From assembly GCF_000214355.1 (NCBI RefSeq), contig NC_015577.1, forward strand, positions 3,401,389 to 3,465,388: a stretch of DNA of 64,000 nucleotides, given 5' to 3'. How positions within the stretch are numbered: the first letter of the stretch is position 1; each line of letters opens with the position of its first letter. Position numbers and translations under genes: made by a program. The DNA is from Leadbettera azotonutricia ZAS-9 (GTDB lineage Bacteria; Spirochaetota; Spirochaetia; Treponematales; Breznakiellaceae). This document shows positions 23,479-31,876 of the stretch, piece after piece. Below the pieces are notes generated by a model. It was not told where the DNA came from and did no database searches. It saw only the letters and a list, made by a program, of their open reading frames with translations.

Positions 23479-23595
23479 TGCAGACCATGGCATTGCCGGG
23501 CAACTAATTCTTAACTTCGTATACTAAGTTCTTCATCCACTCAGGTCTTATGCAGAATATTTGAGCTTTTTGGCCAATTACTTTTCACTTTTTTG

Positions 23596-23631
23596 TTGAC
23601 AGATGGCCATAACATAGTATAATTACGGTAA
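23596..23631 (+). promoter_or_regulatory. Strong sigma-70 promoter of the carbohydrate locus, with possible operator
   Basis: TTGACA (23596-23601), 16-base spacer, TATAAT (23618-23623), both full consensus. TTACGGTAA (23623-23631) overlaps the end of the -10 and the predicted start region and has inverted TTAC/GTAA arms, so it could be the operator of the regulator encoded just downstream. Confidence 0.65.
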
Positions 23632-23673
23632 CATTTTTATCAAAGTTAGTATTAGAACTTAAAGGGAAATATT

Positions 23674-24804
23674 ATTACGGCCGCGACCCGGGTTCCAAAA
23701 TATATATTCCTCAAAAAAGAGCTGATCCGGCAAATAGAATCGGGTGCATTGCCTCCCGGGTCCCGGATTCCCAGCGAGAATGAGCTTTGCAGGCTCCACG
23801 GGATCAGCATCATAACCGTGCGCAAGGCCCTTTCGGATCTGGTGCACGAGAACAGGGTGGTGCGCATTAAGGGGAAGGGGAGCTTCGTAGCCAGCCAGGA
23901 GGCAAAAGGTCCCGCACAGATTAAGCAGGAAAGCGTGGGCATTGTCTCCCTGGTGGTCATGTACTACAGGCAGCTGGACAGCCCCATTATCAGCCTTATA
24001 AAGGGCGCCCAGGGGCATTTTTCTTCCGATGGTTATTCGATGATCCTCGAATGCAGCAACAAGAATGCAAAAACCGAGGCTGAGATAATTGACAAGTGCA
24101 TACGCAACAAGGTTGATGGGGTGCTGATATATTCAGCCGATCCTGCAGCCAATGAAGAGAAGCTTGTTGAATTGGAAGCCAAAGGCATTCCTCTTGTGAT
24201 GCTGGACCGCTGGTTCGAAAATGCCCCTTGCACACTGGTGGCTTCTTATCATTCAGACGGTATTTATCAGGCTACAAGGCATCTTATTCAATATGGCCAT
24301 AGAAGAATTGCGTTTATAGGGCCTCAGCAGGTTATCTCCGAAACAGACGAAAGCGAACCCCGCTCCTGTGTTTTTGAAGAAAGGCTCAAAGGCTACAAGG
24401 CGGCGCTGAAATACGGCGGGATGGATTTTAACGAATCATTGTGCGTTGTAGGCGGAGAGCTGCAGTTTCAAACCCTTGATGATCTCATAGAAAAAAAAGG
24501 TGTTACTGCCCTTGTATGCATTAACGACAGGACAGGCATCGAAGTCTTGGCGTATTTGAAAAGACGCAATATCAGGGTGCCTGAGGATATTTCCGTAACC
24601 GGCTTCGATGACAATCAAAATGCAAAACAGGAAAACCTCACCACCATCAGGCAGCGCTTCCAGGAACTCGGGGAAATCGGCGCGCAAAAACTGCTGGAAA
24701 GGATTCGGGGGGATACGGGGAAAAGCCAGACTGTACTACCGGTAGAACTCGTTGTCAGGGGTTCTTCCGGCGTTGTCAATAACCAATTCAGGATGCGAGG
24801 GTAA
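23674..24804 (+). CDS. GntR-headed LacI-type transcriptional regulator, apparent AUU start
   Basis: 376 residues if started at ATT 23674. The winged helix reads KYIFLKKELIRQIESG, then ALPPGSRIPSENELCRLHG and ITVRKALSDLV. A LacI/periplasmic-binding-type effector domain follows (VDGVLIYSADPA, HRRIAFIGPQ, VTALVCINDRTG, VPEDISVTGFDDN), as in AraR. The frame opens after TAG 23653 and holds no ATG, GTG or TTG until TTG 23749, which is inside the DNA-binding domain. AAAGGGA (23661-23667) points to ATT 23674 (or 23671, or ACG 23677). It heads the importer genes and likely senses their sugar. Confidence 0.85.
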   Translation: MTAATRVPKYIFLKKELIRQIESGALPPGSRIPSENELCRLHGISIITVRKALSDLVHENRVVRIKGKGSFVASQEAKGPAQIKQESVGIVSLVVMYYRQLDSPIISLIKGAQGHFSSDGYSMILECSNKNAKTEAEIIDKCIRNKVDGVLIYSADPAANEEKLVELEAKGIPLVMLDRWFENAPCTLVASYHSDGIYQATRHLIQYGHRRIAFIGPQQVISETDESEPRSCVFEERLKGYKAALKYGGMDFNESLCVVGGELQFQTLDDLIEKKGVTALVCINDRTGIEVLAYLKRRNIRVPEDISVTGFDDNQNAKQENLTTIRQRFQELGEIGAQKLLERIRGDTGKSQTVLPVELVVRGSSGVVNNQFRMRG

Positions 24805-24809
24805 TTGTT

Positions 24810-25757
24810 ATGGTACCAAGAAAACATAAAGGTTTATTATACAATGTCTGGCGATGGCGCGCCTTTTTTGTGCTCATGCTGCCTGCAATAGTAGTATTAC
24901 TGATAAACAATTATATACCCATGCTGGGAGCGGTCATCGCCTTTAAAAACATCAAGTACAGTTATCCCGGTTTTATCAGGAACCTGCTTGAGAGCCCCTG
25001 GGTGGGGTTTCGCAATTTTGAATTCCTGTTCAAATCCGGGTCCTCATGGCTGATTACCCGGAATACGCTTCTCTACAATTTTACGTTTATGGTTATTGGA
25101 ACAATTCTGGCCGTTTTCTTTGCAATAATGATAAATGAGGTTACCAACAAACGGGTAGCAAAAGTATATCAGAATATTATTTTCCTTCCATACTTTATTT
25201 CGTATGTCGGGATTGCGTCCTGCGTGTATGCTTTTTTGAGCTACGATTCAGGCCTTGTAAACAGGACCATACTGCCCATGCTCGGGCTTGAACCGGTTGA
25301 TTGGTACAGCCAGCCCAAATATTGGCCCCTCATCCTCAATGTTGTATGCCAGTGGAAGTGGGCCGGATACAATTCTGTCATGTACCTTGCGGCAATCAGC
25401 GGTATTGATCAGACCTACTACGAAGCCGCAATTATTGACGGCGCCAGCCATTGGCAGCGTATACGCTACATTACCCTTCCCATGCTGAAGCCTTTTATCA
25501 TCATTATAAACCTTTTGGCCCTGGGAAGGATTTTTTATTCGGACTTCGGGCTTTTCTTCCAGACTACCATGAATTCAGGAATGCTCTATCCTTCAACAAT
25601 AGTGATCGATACCTATGTGTATAACGCCATGGCAACCACGGGAGATTTCGGAATGTCTGCGGCAGCAGGCTTATATCAGGCGCTAATCGGGTTTGTTCTT
25701 GTCTTGTCGGCGAATTCCCTGGTACGCAAGATAAGCCCCGATAATGCGATATTCTAA
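24810..25757 (+). CDS. CUT1-type ABC sugar permease, LplB family
   Basis: 315 residues with six membrane segments. It begins with RAFFVLMLPAIVVLLINNYIPMLG, broken across two runs, and carries the EAA loop YYEAAIIDGASHWQRIRYITLPML. The NYIPMLGAVIAFKNI region is characteristic of LplB/YtePE-type permeases for complex oligosaccharides. It pairs with the next permease and the binding protein. No ATPase is encoded in the cluster, so a shared MsmX-like ATPase from elsewhere is probably used. Confidence 0.9.
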   Translation: MVPRKHKGLLYNVWRWRAFFVLMLPAIVVLLINNYIPMLGAVIAFKNIKYSYPGFIRNLLESPWVGFRNFEFLFKSGSSWLITRNTLLYNFTFMVIGTILAVFFAIMINEVTNKRVAKVYQNIIFLPYFISYVGIASCVYAFLSYDSGLVNRTILPMLGLEPVDWYSQPKYWPLILNVVCQWKWAGYNSVMYLAAISGIDQTYYEAAIIDGASHWQRIRYITLPMLKPFIIIINLLALGRIFYSDFGLFFQTTMNSGMLYPSTIVIDTYVYNAMATTGDFGMSAAAGLYQALIGFVLVLSANSLVRKISPDNAIF

Positions 25758-25768
25758 AAGGAAAAACC

Positions 25769-26680
25769 ATGAAGAAAAAATATTCAGCTGCTTTAGACCG
25801 ATCTCCGCCCTGGGCGCGCAGGGTAACGCATGTGCTTTTTGCCTTTGTCTGTGTTGCCTGCCTCTTCCCTATATTATTGGTATTTGCCATAAGCATTTCC
25901 GATGAAGCGACTATTGCGCAGCATGGATACGAAATTATCCCCCGCATGCTGAGCTCGCGTTCCTATGAATACGTGCTGTCTGATTTTCAGCAGATTATGC
26001 GGGGATACATGGTGTCCATAACCATCACGGTTATAGGGACAGTTCTGGGGACCCTTATTACTGCCATGATCGCCTATCCCCTTTCGCGGACCGATTTCCC
26101 TTTCCGCAGGCATTTTACATTTTTTGTGGCCTTTACCATGCTCTTTAACGGAGGGCTGGTTCCCTGGTACCTGGTGTATGTAAAAATGCTGGGGGCCAAG
26201 AACACAATCATTCCCCTTATCATGCCCCTTCTCATAAATGGTTTTAATGTGATAATTCTGCGCACCTTCATTTCGGCAAACATCCATCCTGCGATAATTG
26301 AATCTGCCATCATTGACGGCGCAGGGGAGCTGCAAATATTTTTTAAAATGGTGCTTCCCCTGTCGGTTACGGGCCTTGCGGCCGTTGCCCTTCTTGTGAG
26401 CCTTAATTACTGGAACGACTGGTACAATGCGCTGCTCTTCATCGACACAAAGAAATTATTCCCCCTGCAATTTTTGATGTACCGGGTGAATATATCGATT
26501 CAAGTGCTTAACACTTCAAGTTTCATTCCTGACGCGGCGGCGAATGCACGGACACGCCTGCCCAACGAAACCGCCCGCATGGCCATGAGCATACTCGGCA
26601 TAGGCCCCATTGTCCTGGCATATCCGTTTCTGCAGAAGTACTTTGTGCGGGGTTTGACCCTGGGTTCAGTGAAGGGCTAA
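25769..26680 (+). CDS. CUT1-type ABC sugar permease, YtcP/LplC family
   Basis: 303 residues, six membrane segments. The EAA loop is IESAIIDGAGELQIFFKMVLPLS. FFVAFTMLFNGGLVPWYLVYVKMLG and LNYWNDWYNALLFI are typical of the YtcP/LplC subgroup, and the C-terminus FVRGLTLGSVKG is conserved in it. AAAAGGAAAAACC precedes the ATG. It forms the membrane channel with the LplB-type subunit eleven bases upstream. Confidence 0.9.
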   Translation: MKKKYSAALDRSPPWARRVTHVLFAFVCVACLFPILLVFAISISDEATIAQHGYEIIPRMLSSRSYEYVLSDFQQIMRGYMVSITITVIGTVLGTLITAMIAYPLSRTDFPFRRHFTFFVAFTMLFNGGLVPWYLVYVKMLGAKNTIIPLIMPLLINGFNVIILRTFISANIHPAIIESAIIDGAGELQIFFKMVLPLSVTGLAAVALLVSLNYWNDWYNALLFIDTKKLFPLQFLMYRVNISIQVLNTSSFIPDAAANARTRLPNETARMAMSILGIGPIVLAYPFLQKYFVRGLTLGSVKG

Positions 26681-26761
26681 GCCTTCGCTTTAGCTTGAGT
26701 AATACCGGATGAGGCCCTTGGCCGAATCTGTATTGCAATATTTTTTTTGGAGGAAAAGATT

Positions 26762-28240
26762 ATGAAACGTCTTTTTTCAATGATAAGCGTTTTGCTTATC
26801 CTGTCGGTAACCATAGCCTTTGCGGGCGGTGGTAAACAATCCGGGCAAGCTGCAAGCGGCGATACCTCAAAGCAGGTAACGGTTGACTGGTATTGGGTTG
26901 AAAATCTTGAAGAGGCTGATAACGATCTTGTCAGTTCCGAGATTAGCAAGCTCACCCAGCCAAAGATCAACACCAAGGTTCAAATGCATGTGTTTGACTG
27001 GGGCTCATACACCACAAAGATCGATCTGATGCTCGCTTCGGGCGAAAAAATCGATTTGGTCAGCACCACCGGCCTGCCCTTCCACCAGATGGTAGCCAAA
27101 GATTATTTCCTGCCTCTGGATGAACTCTATGCAAATTACGGCAAGGAAATGGCCCAGTACATGATTGATTACAACCTTGAAGGCTGCCGGGTGAATGGCA
27201 AGCTCTACGCGATTCCCACACCCAAAGAAGCCGGCGGCTGTTATGGCTATGTAATCCGCAAGGACTATGTAGACGCCACAGGAGTCGATCTTTCCAAAGT
27301 TAAAACCATGGAAGACATGACGGCGATCTGGGCAAAATTCAAGGCTTACGATCCCAATTTCTCAATCTACAATAATGCTTCTGCATACATCGACTTGATG
27401 GGCTTCCAGGTGCTTGGCGACGGCCCCGGCCGTATCTACAAAAACGAGAAGGCGGAAATTGTCAACGAATATGATCATCCCGCTTTTCAGGCCATTGCCA
27501 AATTGTGGCATGAATGGTATGTAGCGGGTTACATCAACAAAGAAACCTCCACCCCCGATTTTGCCCACACTGCGGCTCTCAGGGACAATAAAATCCAGGC
27601 CATAGGCGGCCAGTGCAAGAACGGTATTGAAGCTGAAGTAAGCTCAGGCATAGGCGGCAAATACGAATTTACGAAAGTAATCATTCAGCCGCCCATAGCG
27701 CTCACCTTTACCGGCTACGAATGCGCCTTTGCGATTCCCCGTACCAGCCCCAACCCCGAAAGGGCCATGATGTTCCTCAACCTCTTGATGTCAAATCCCG
27801 AAATTCATAACCTTGCCAACTTTGGCATTGAAGGGCGCAACTATATTACCCTGCCCGACGGCCGCATAGACTTCCCCAAGGGAGTGGACGCTGCGAATTT
27901 GACCTATATCCCGAATGCGGTTTGGGAAAACGGCAATGCCTTCATAAGCAAATGGTGGAATACCTATCCGGTGGATCATGTGGCGCGCTTAAGGGCATAC
28001 AATGCAACGGTGCAGCCTTCTGTCGCCCTGGGATTCTCCTTTGATGCTGATCCTGTAAAAGCGGAAATCGGCGCCTGCGCAAATGTAACCAACGAATTCA
28101 AACAGGCTATCCTTTCGGGCGCCCAGCCTCTGGAAAATTATCTGTCCCGTATGCAGCAGCAATACAAGGCTGCAGGAATTGACAGGGTCATAGCGGAAAA
28201 GCAAAAACAGCTTAGAGCATGGCTTGCGGCGAAGAAATAG
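26762..28240 (+). CDS. Extracellular solute-binding protein of the CUT1 importer (LplA/YtcQ-like)
   Basis: 492 residues from ATG 26762, with GGAGGAAAAG upstream. The signal peptide MKRLFSMISVLLILSVTIAF runs into AGGGKQ. There is no lipobox Cys, which is common in treponeme binding proteins, so it may be free in the periplasm. Family marks include SGEKIDLVSTTGLPFHQMV, AIPTPKEAGGCYGYVIRKDYVDATG and FAIPRTSPNPERAMMFLNLLMS. It binds an oligosaccharide for the two permeases. A nine-pair hairpin follows the stop and may set its mRNA level above that of the downstream genes. Confidence 0.9.
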   Translation: MKRLFSMISVLLILSVTIAFAGGGKQSGQAASGDTSKQVTVDWYWVENLEEADNDLVSSEISKLTQPKINTKVQMHVFDWGSYTTKIDLMLASGEKIDLVSTTGLPFHQMVAKDYFLPLDELYANYGKEMAQYMIDYNLEGCRVNGKLYAIPTPKEAGGCYGYVIRKDYVDATGVDLSKVKTMEDMTAIWAKFKAYDPNFSIYNNASAYIDLMGFQVLGDGPGRIYKNEKAEIVNEYDHPAFQAIAKLWHEWYVAGYINKETSTPDFAHTAALRDNKIQAIGGQCKNGIEAEVSSGIGGKYEFTKVIIQPPIALTFTGYECAFAIPRTSPNPERAMMFLNLLMSNPEIHNLANFGIEGRNYITLPDGRIDFPKGVDAANLTYIPNAVWENGNAFISKWWNTYPVDHVARLRAYNATVQPSVALGFSFDADPVKAEIGACANVTNEFKQAILSGAQPLENYLSRMQQQYKAAGIDRVIAEKQKQLRAWLAAKK

Positions 28241-28262
28241 TTTTATAGCATGAAGCATTTAG

Positions 28263-28290
28263 GCCGGTTCCATTGAATTTCGGAACCGGC
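28263..28290 (+). repeat. Intergenic hairpin after the binding-protein gene
   Basis: GCCGGTTCC (28263-28271) and GGAACCGGC (28282-28290) pair perfectly around a ten-base loop, 23 bases after the stop. No T-run follows, so it is more likely an mRNA-stabilising or partial read-through element than a full terminator. Confidence 0.6.
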
Positions 28291-28316
28291 TTAACTGTAA
28301 AGGTGAATATACACAC

Positions 28317-29558
28317 ATGAGCAAGAATGAAAAAGATCGCACCATCCTTAGAGAACTCGCAGCAAAAGTGGCGGAAATTGCAGCCCTTCCCGTGCAGGAG
28401 GAAAAGCGCAAACTTTGGCGCAAACTCAACAGCCTTAAGCCTGAGCGGCCCATGGTGACCATAGACCAGGTGTGCTGGAGCGAAATGAACATCGATGATA
28501 AGCTAACCTTACGTTGCGAGGACAAGGAATGCCGCGCTTACGAACAGGCCCTGCGGCGCACACTCCTCCAGTGGGAATACTTCCCTATGGACATGGTGGT
28601 GGAGCCTTTTATCAAAGTGAATAAGGCAGTGCACAATACCGCCTTCGGCATGACTGTGGAAGAACACACCCTTGCAACCTTTGAATCAAACGAGGTACTG
28701 AGCCACAAATTCGAAAATCAGTTTAACACTATTGATGACGTTATGGAAAAAATAAAAATGCCTGTTATTACCCATGACGTTGCCGAAACAAAACGCCGCA
28801 TGGAGTTCGCCTCCTCCATCTTTGACGGCGTCATACCTCTGCGTGAGGAAGGATACGATCCCTACATCTCCATTTGGGATCCCATAGCCACGTGGATGAG
28901 CGTCGAAGGCGCCCTTTACGGCCTTGTAGACAAGCCTGAAATGATGCATGCCATGTCCAAGCGTATTGCTGACGGCTATATGATCATGCTGGATCAGCTT
29001 GAGGAACAGGGTGTACTCTGCCACAGCCAGGCTTTAATTCACTGTACCGGAGCATTCACCGATGATCTTCCGGCCCCGGACTTTAATCCTGCAAAACCCC
29101 GTGCAAAGGATATCTGGATGTTTGGTCTGGCCCAGATGTTTGCCACCGTATCGCCGGCGATGTTCGAAGAATACGAAATCGACTACATGATGCCTATCTT
29201 CAAACGCTTCGGTCTGGTGTACTACGGTTGCTGCGATCCTCTGGACGGCAAAATGAAGGAAGTGAAAAAGATCCCCAATGTCCGCAAAATCTCTATGAGT
29301 CCCTGGGCAAAAAAAGAGAGGGGCGCTGAAGAAATCGGCAAGGACTTTGTCTTCTCCAACAAGCCCAATCCCGCATTTATTGCGGTAACATCCTTCGATG
29401 GAGATCATGTCAGAAAAGATCTTGAAACTACCAGAGAAATTTGCAAACGTAATGGCTGCCCTCTGGAATTCATCTTTAAGGACATCAGTACGGTCCAGAA
29501 CGAACCCATGAGGCTCAAGCAATGGGCCGACATAGCAATGGAAGTTGCCTCAAGATGA
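28317..29558 (+). CDS. URO-D-fold protein 2 (long form)
   Basis: 413 residues. An N-terminal helical extension of about 45 residues (TILRELAAKVAEIAALPVQEE) precedes PERPMVTIDQVCW. The barrel shows DPIATWMSVEGALYGLVDKPEMM, MMPIFKRFGLVYYGCCDPLDGKM and a C-terminal EICKRNGCPLEFIFKDIST. Where methyltransferase relatives have His-x-Cys, this protein has YYGCCD, so the metal site differs. I place it in the URO-D superfamily from fold pattern and neighbours, with unknown activity. The next gene overlaps it by four bases (ATGA). Confidence 0.65.
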   Translation: MSKNEKDRTILRELAAKVAEIAALPVQEEKRKLWRKLNSLKPERPMVTIDQVCWSEMNIDDKLTLRCEDKECRAYEQALRRTLLQWEYFPMDMVVEPFIKVNKAVHNTAFGMTVEEHTLATFESNEVLSHKFENQFNTIDDVMEKIKMPVITHDVAETKRRMEFASSIFDGVIPLREEGYDPYISIWDPIATWMSVEGALYGLVDKPEMMHAMSKRIADGYMIMLDQLEEQGVLCHSQALIHCTGAFTDDLPAPDFNPAKPRAKDIWMFGLAQMFATVSPAMFEEYEIDYMMPIFKRFGLVYYGCCDPLDGKMKEVKKIPNVRKISMSPWAKKERGAEEIGKDFVFSNKPNPAFIAVTSFDGDHVRKDLETTREICKRNGCPLEFIFKDISTVQNEPMRLKQWADIAMEVASR

Positions 29559-30517
29559 GCAATGCGGATTTACTCGTCAAGGCCATGACCTACCAGAACC
29601 CCGAAACTATCCCGGTGAGCATTGGCACGCTCCCGGCCCTCTGGCGCAAGCATCCCGGGGAGATGAAAGAAATCACCGCCCGCTATCCCCAGTTTTTTGG
29701 GGATATAAGCGAACAGTATAATTACGATACCTATACCCCCGCATCCTATCATGAAGGCAGCTTTGCCGATGAGTGGGGCTGCGTGTGGAGCAATATCCAG
29801 GAAGGCCAGGAATCCATAGTCACCGGCCATCCCGTAAAAACCCGCGAAGATATCCGCAGTTTGAAAATTCCCGATGACCGCACCGGGAGGCTGCCCCACG
29901 GCTTTATGTATCTGCGCCTTCTCGATCTCCGTGGTTTTGAAGAGGCCATGTTTGACTTTGCCGATGAAGCTCCTGAACTGCAGATCCTCATCGATAAGGT
30001 GCTGGAGTACAATATGATCCAGGTGGATGTTGCCATCGGAAAAAATTCAGGCCCTGTCCAGTATTTCGGTGACGACCTGGGTATGCAGAAAGGCCTGGCC
30101 ATAGGCCGCGATAAATGGGTCAAATACATGAAGCCCTGTTTTACCAAACTCTATAAAAAAGTCCACGATGCAGGAAAGCTTGTCTATATGCACACCGACG
30201 GCTGTATCTGGGAAATAATGCCTGACCTCAAAGAAGCAGGGGTAAACATGGTAAACCCCCAGTACCGGGCCAACGGCCTCGACAACCTTGTCAGGGTTTG
30301 CAAGGGCAAGATCCCCATCAACCTGGATCTGGATCGCCAGTTCCTCCCTTTTGCGACGCCTTCTTCCATCGAAGATCATGTCCGCGAATGTATAGAAGCC
30401 CTCTACCTGCCCTCTGGCGGCCTGGGCATCAGCCTGGAACTTGGCCAGGATGTAAGCCCCGAAATCATCGAGGCATCCCTTGCGGCCCTGGAGAAATACC
30501 GGCATTACAAGGGGTAA
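29555..30517 (+). CDS. URO-D-fold protein 3
   Basis: 320 residues from ATG 29555, which overlaps the stop of the gene before it. URO-D features include GPVQYFGDDLGMQKGLAIGRDKWVKYMKPCF (read in two parts) and KLVYMHTDGCIWEIMPDLKEAGVNMVNP. The metal-site position reads His-Thr-Asp-Gly-Cys. The C-terminal GGLGISLELGQDVSPEIIEA matches the end of the family barrel. It is likely made in fixed ratio with URO-D protein 2. Substrate and reaction unknown. Confidence 0.7.
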   Translation: MSNADLLVKAMTYQNPETIPVSIGTLPALWRKHPGEMKEITARYPQFFGDISEQYNYDTYTPASYHEGSFADEWGCVWSNIQEGQESIVTGHPVKTREDIRSLKIPDDRTGRLPHGFMYLRLLDLRGFEEAMFDFADEAPELQILIDKVLEYNMIQVDVAIGKNSGPVQYFGDDLGMQKGLAIGRDKWVKYMKPCFTKLYKKVHDAGKLVYMHTDGCIWEIMPDLKEAGVNMVNPQYRANGLDNLVRVCKGKIPINLDLDRQFLPFATPSSIEDHVRECIEALYLPSGGLGISLELGQDVSPEIIEASLAALEKYRHYKG

Positions 30518-30579
30518 ATTTTTAGATTTTAGGAATTCAGTGTCTAAGAATTTACTGTAAGAATTTATTGGAGAACAAT

Positions 30580-31599
30580 ATGACATCAAAAGAATTAGTT
30601 ATCAAAACACTGGAATTTAAAAATAAATCGGGCCGTGCCCCCAGGCAGCTCTGGTCTTTACCCTGGGCAGGGAACCATTACCCCGAAGAACTCGCCGCGA
30701 TAAACCGGGACTTCCCCGGGGATTTTGAGGGCTGCAATGTTACCTACAAAGAAAGGGCTATAGGCAGGGGAGATCAGTACGAAGTGGGAGAATTCACCGA
30801 TGATTGGGGTTCTCGTTTTATCAATGTTCAGAAAGGCGTCCACGGACAGGTAAAAGAACCCATAGTCCCTGAAGCAGATGAAAACTGGGATGATTTGAGC
30901 AAGGTCCACTTCCCCACAGAATGGCTCAGTTTTGATATTGAAGAGGCAAACCGCCTTTGCAAAGGCAACGATAAATTTGTCATAGCAGGCTGCTGTCCCC
31001 GGCCTTTTGAGCAGCTCCAGTTTATCAGAACCTCTGAACTGCTCTTTATTGACCTCGCCTTAAAACCTGCGGGTTTTTTAAAATTCATCAAAAAAATGCA
31101 TCAATTCTACTGCGAACTTCTTGAAAAATGGGCCAAGACCGACGTGGATGCCCTCAACATGATGGACGACTGGGGTACTCAGCGGGGCCTCCTCATTCAT
31201 CCTGATACCTGGGTAGAAATCTTTAAGCCCTTGTACAAAGACTATATCGACATAGCCCACAGGGCGGGCAAGAAAATGTTCATGCACTCAGACGGCCATA
31301 CCCTGGCTATTTATCCCCACCTCATTGAACTGGGCCTGGACGCATTTAATTCGCAGATTTTCTGCATGGGTGTTGAAAATCTTGCGCCTTTCAAGGGTAA
31401 AATAACCTTCTGGGGCGAAGTTGACCGCCAGCACCTTTTGCCTGAAGGAACTACCAAAGAAATACAGGATGCCATCAAGAAAGTTCACGATACACTCTGG
31501 CAGGACGGCGGCTGCATAGCCCAGTGCGAATTCGGCGTCGGTGCAAAACCCGAAAATGTACGGCAGGTATACGCAAGCTGGGACGAGCTTACAGGCTAG
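30580..31599 (+). CDS. URO-D-fold protein 4
   Basis: 339 residues from ATG 30580, with TTGGAG seven bases before. The pattern is close to protein 3: ALNMMDDWGTQRGLLIHPDTWVEIFKPLYKDY and KKMFMHSDGHTLAIYPHLIELGLDAFNSQ. The metal-site position reads His-Ser-Asp-Gly-His. CEFGVGAKPENVRQVYASWDEL closes the protein. It ends the run begun by the regulator and importer. Its end overlaps by four bases a small leftward frame resembling a Uma2 C-terminus. Confidence 0.7.
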   Translation: MTSKELVIKTLEFKNKSGRAPRQLWSLPWAGNHYPEELAAINRDFPGDFEGCNVTYKERAIGRGDQYEVGEFTDDWGSRFINVQKGVHGQVKEPIVPEADENWDDLSKVHFPTEWLSFDIEEANRLCKGNDKFVIAGCCPRPFEQLQFIRTSELLFIDLALKPAGFLKFIKKMHQFYCELLEKWAKTDVDALNMMDDWGTQRGLLIHPDTWVEIFKPLYKDYIDIAHRAGKKMFMHSDGHTLAIYPHLIELGLDAFNSQIFCMGVENLAPFKGKITFWGEVDRQHLLPEGTTKEIQDAIKKVHDTLWQDGGCIAQCEFGVGAKPENVRQVYASWDELTG

Positions 31600-31874
31600 G
31601 AATTTACCTGCTCCGCAAACACCTCGCTTAAATTAACAGAGAGACCTTCGATGGCAGCGGAAGGAAGGACAGCTCCGGCTTCATAGGTTTTCCAGATGCT
31701 TGCATCTTCCTGAGAGATACTTACCTGCACGGTTTTGTCGTCAGGCGATAGGGTCCAAATAATATAAGGGTCTCCATATAATTCGTCAATGTTTTGAAAA
31801 TAGTTTTGACAAAGCCCTGAAAATTCTTTATAGTAATTTGAAGTGCAACCTTTGCATAATCCCGGAGGAATCAA
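31596..31874 (-). pseudogene. Possible remnant of a Uma2-family (DUF820) endonuclease-like gene
   Basis: 92 codons on the minus strand in the gap between URO-D protein 4 and the first mannosidase. The C-terminal half (YIIWTLSPDDKTVQVSI, then AGAVLPSAAIEGLSVNLSEVFAE) follows the closing pattern of Uma2 proteins, where a DPE-TVEVY strand precedes L-S-LPGL-L-L-E-F. The catalytic N-terminal half is missing, and its place is taken by the promoter and start of the mannosidase. A decayed, transferred copy is the simplest reading. It could also be chance. Confidence 0.35.
31806..31834 (+). promoter_or_regulatory. Sigma-70 promoter of the mannosidase operon
   Basis: TTGACA (31806-31811), 17-base spacer, TATAGT (31829-31834). 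Predicted start near 31841, followed by GGAGGA before ATG 31877. It would let the mannosidases and isomerase be expressed separately from the importer genes. Confidence 0.65.
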
Positions 31875-31876
31875 AT

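Noticed and set aside
23510-23530. AACTT...AAGTT inverted arms upstream of the locus promoter
   Set aside because: Five-base AT-rich arms are expected by chance, and the site is about 70 bases above the -35.
22453-31599. Annotating the URO-D-fold genes as hemE or haem biosynthesis
   Set aside because: Porphyrin-binding Arg residues are not visible, there are several paralogues in a sugar locus, and no other haem gene is near.
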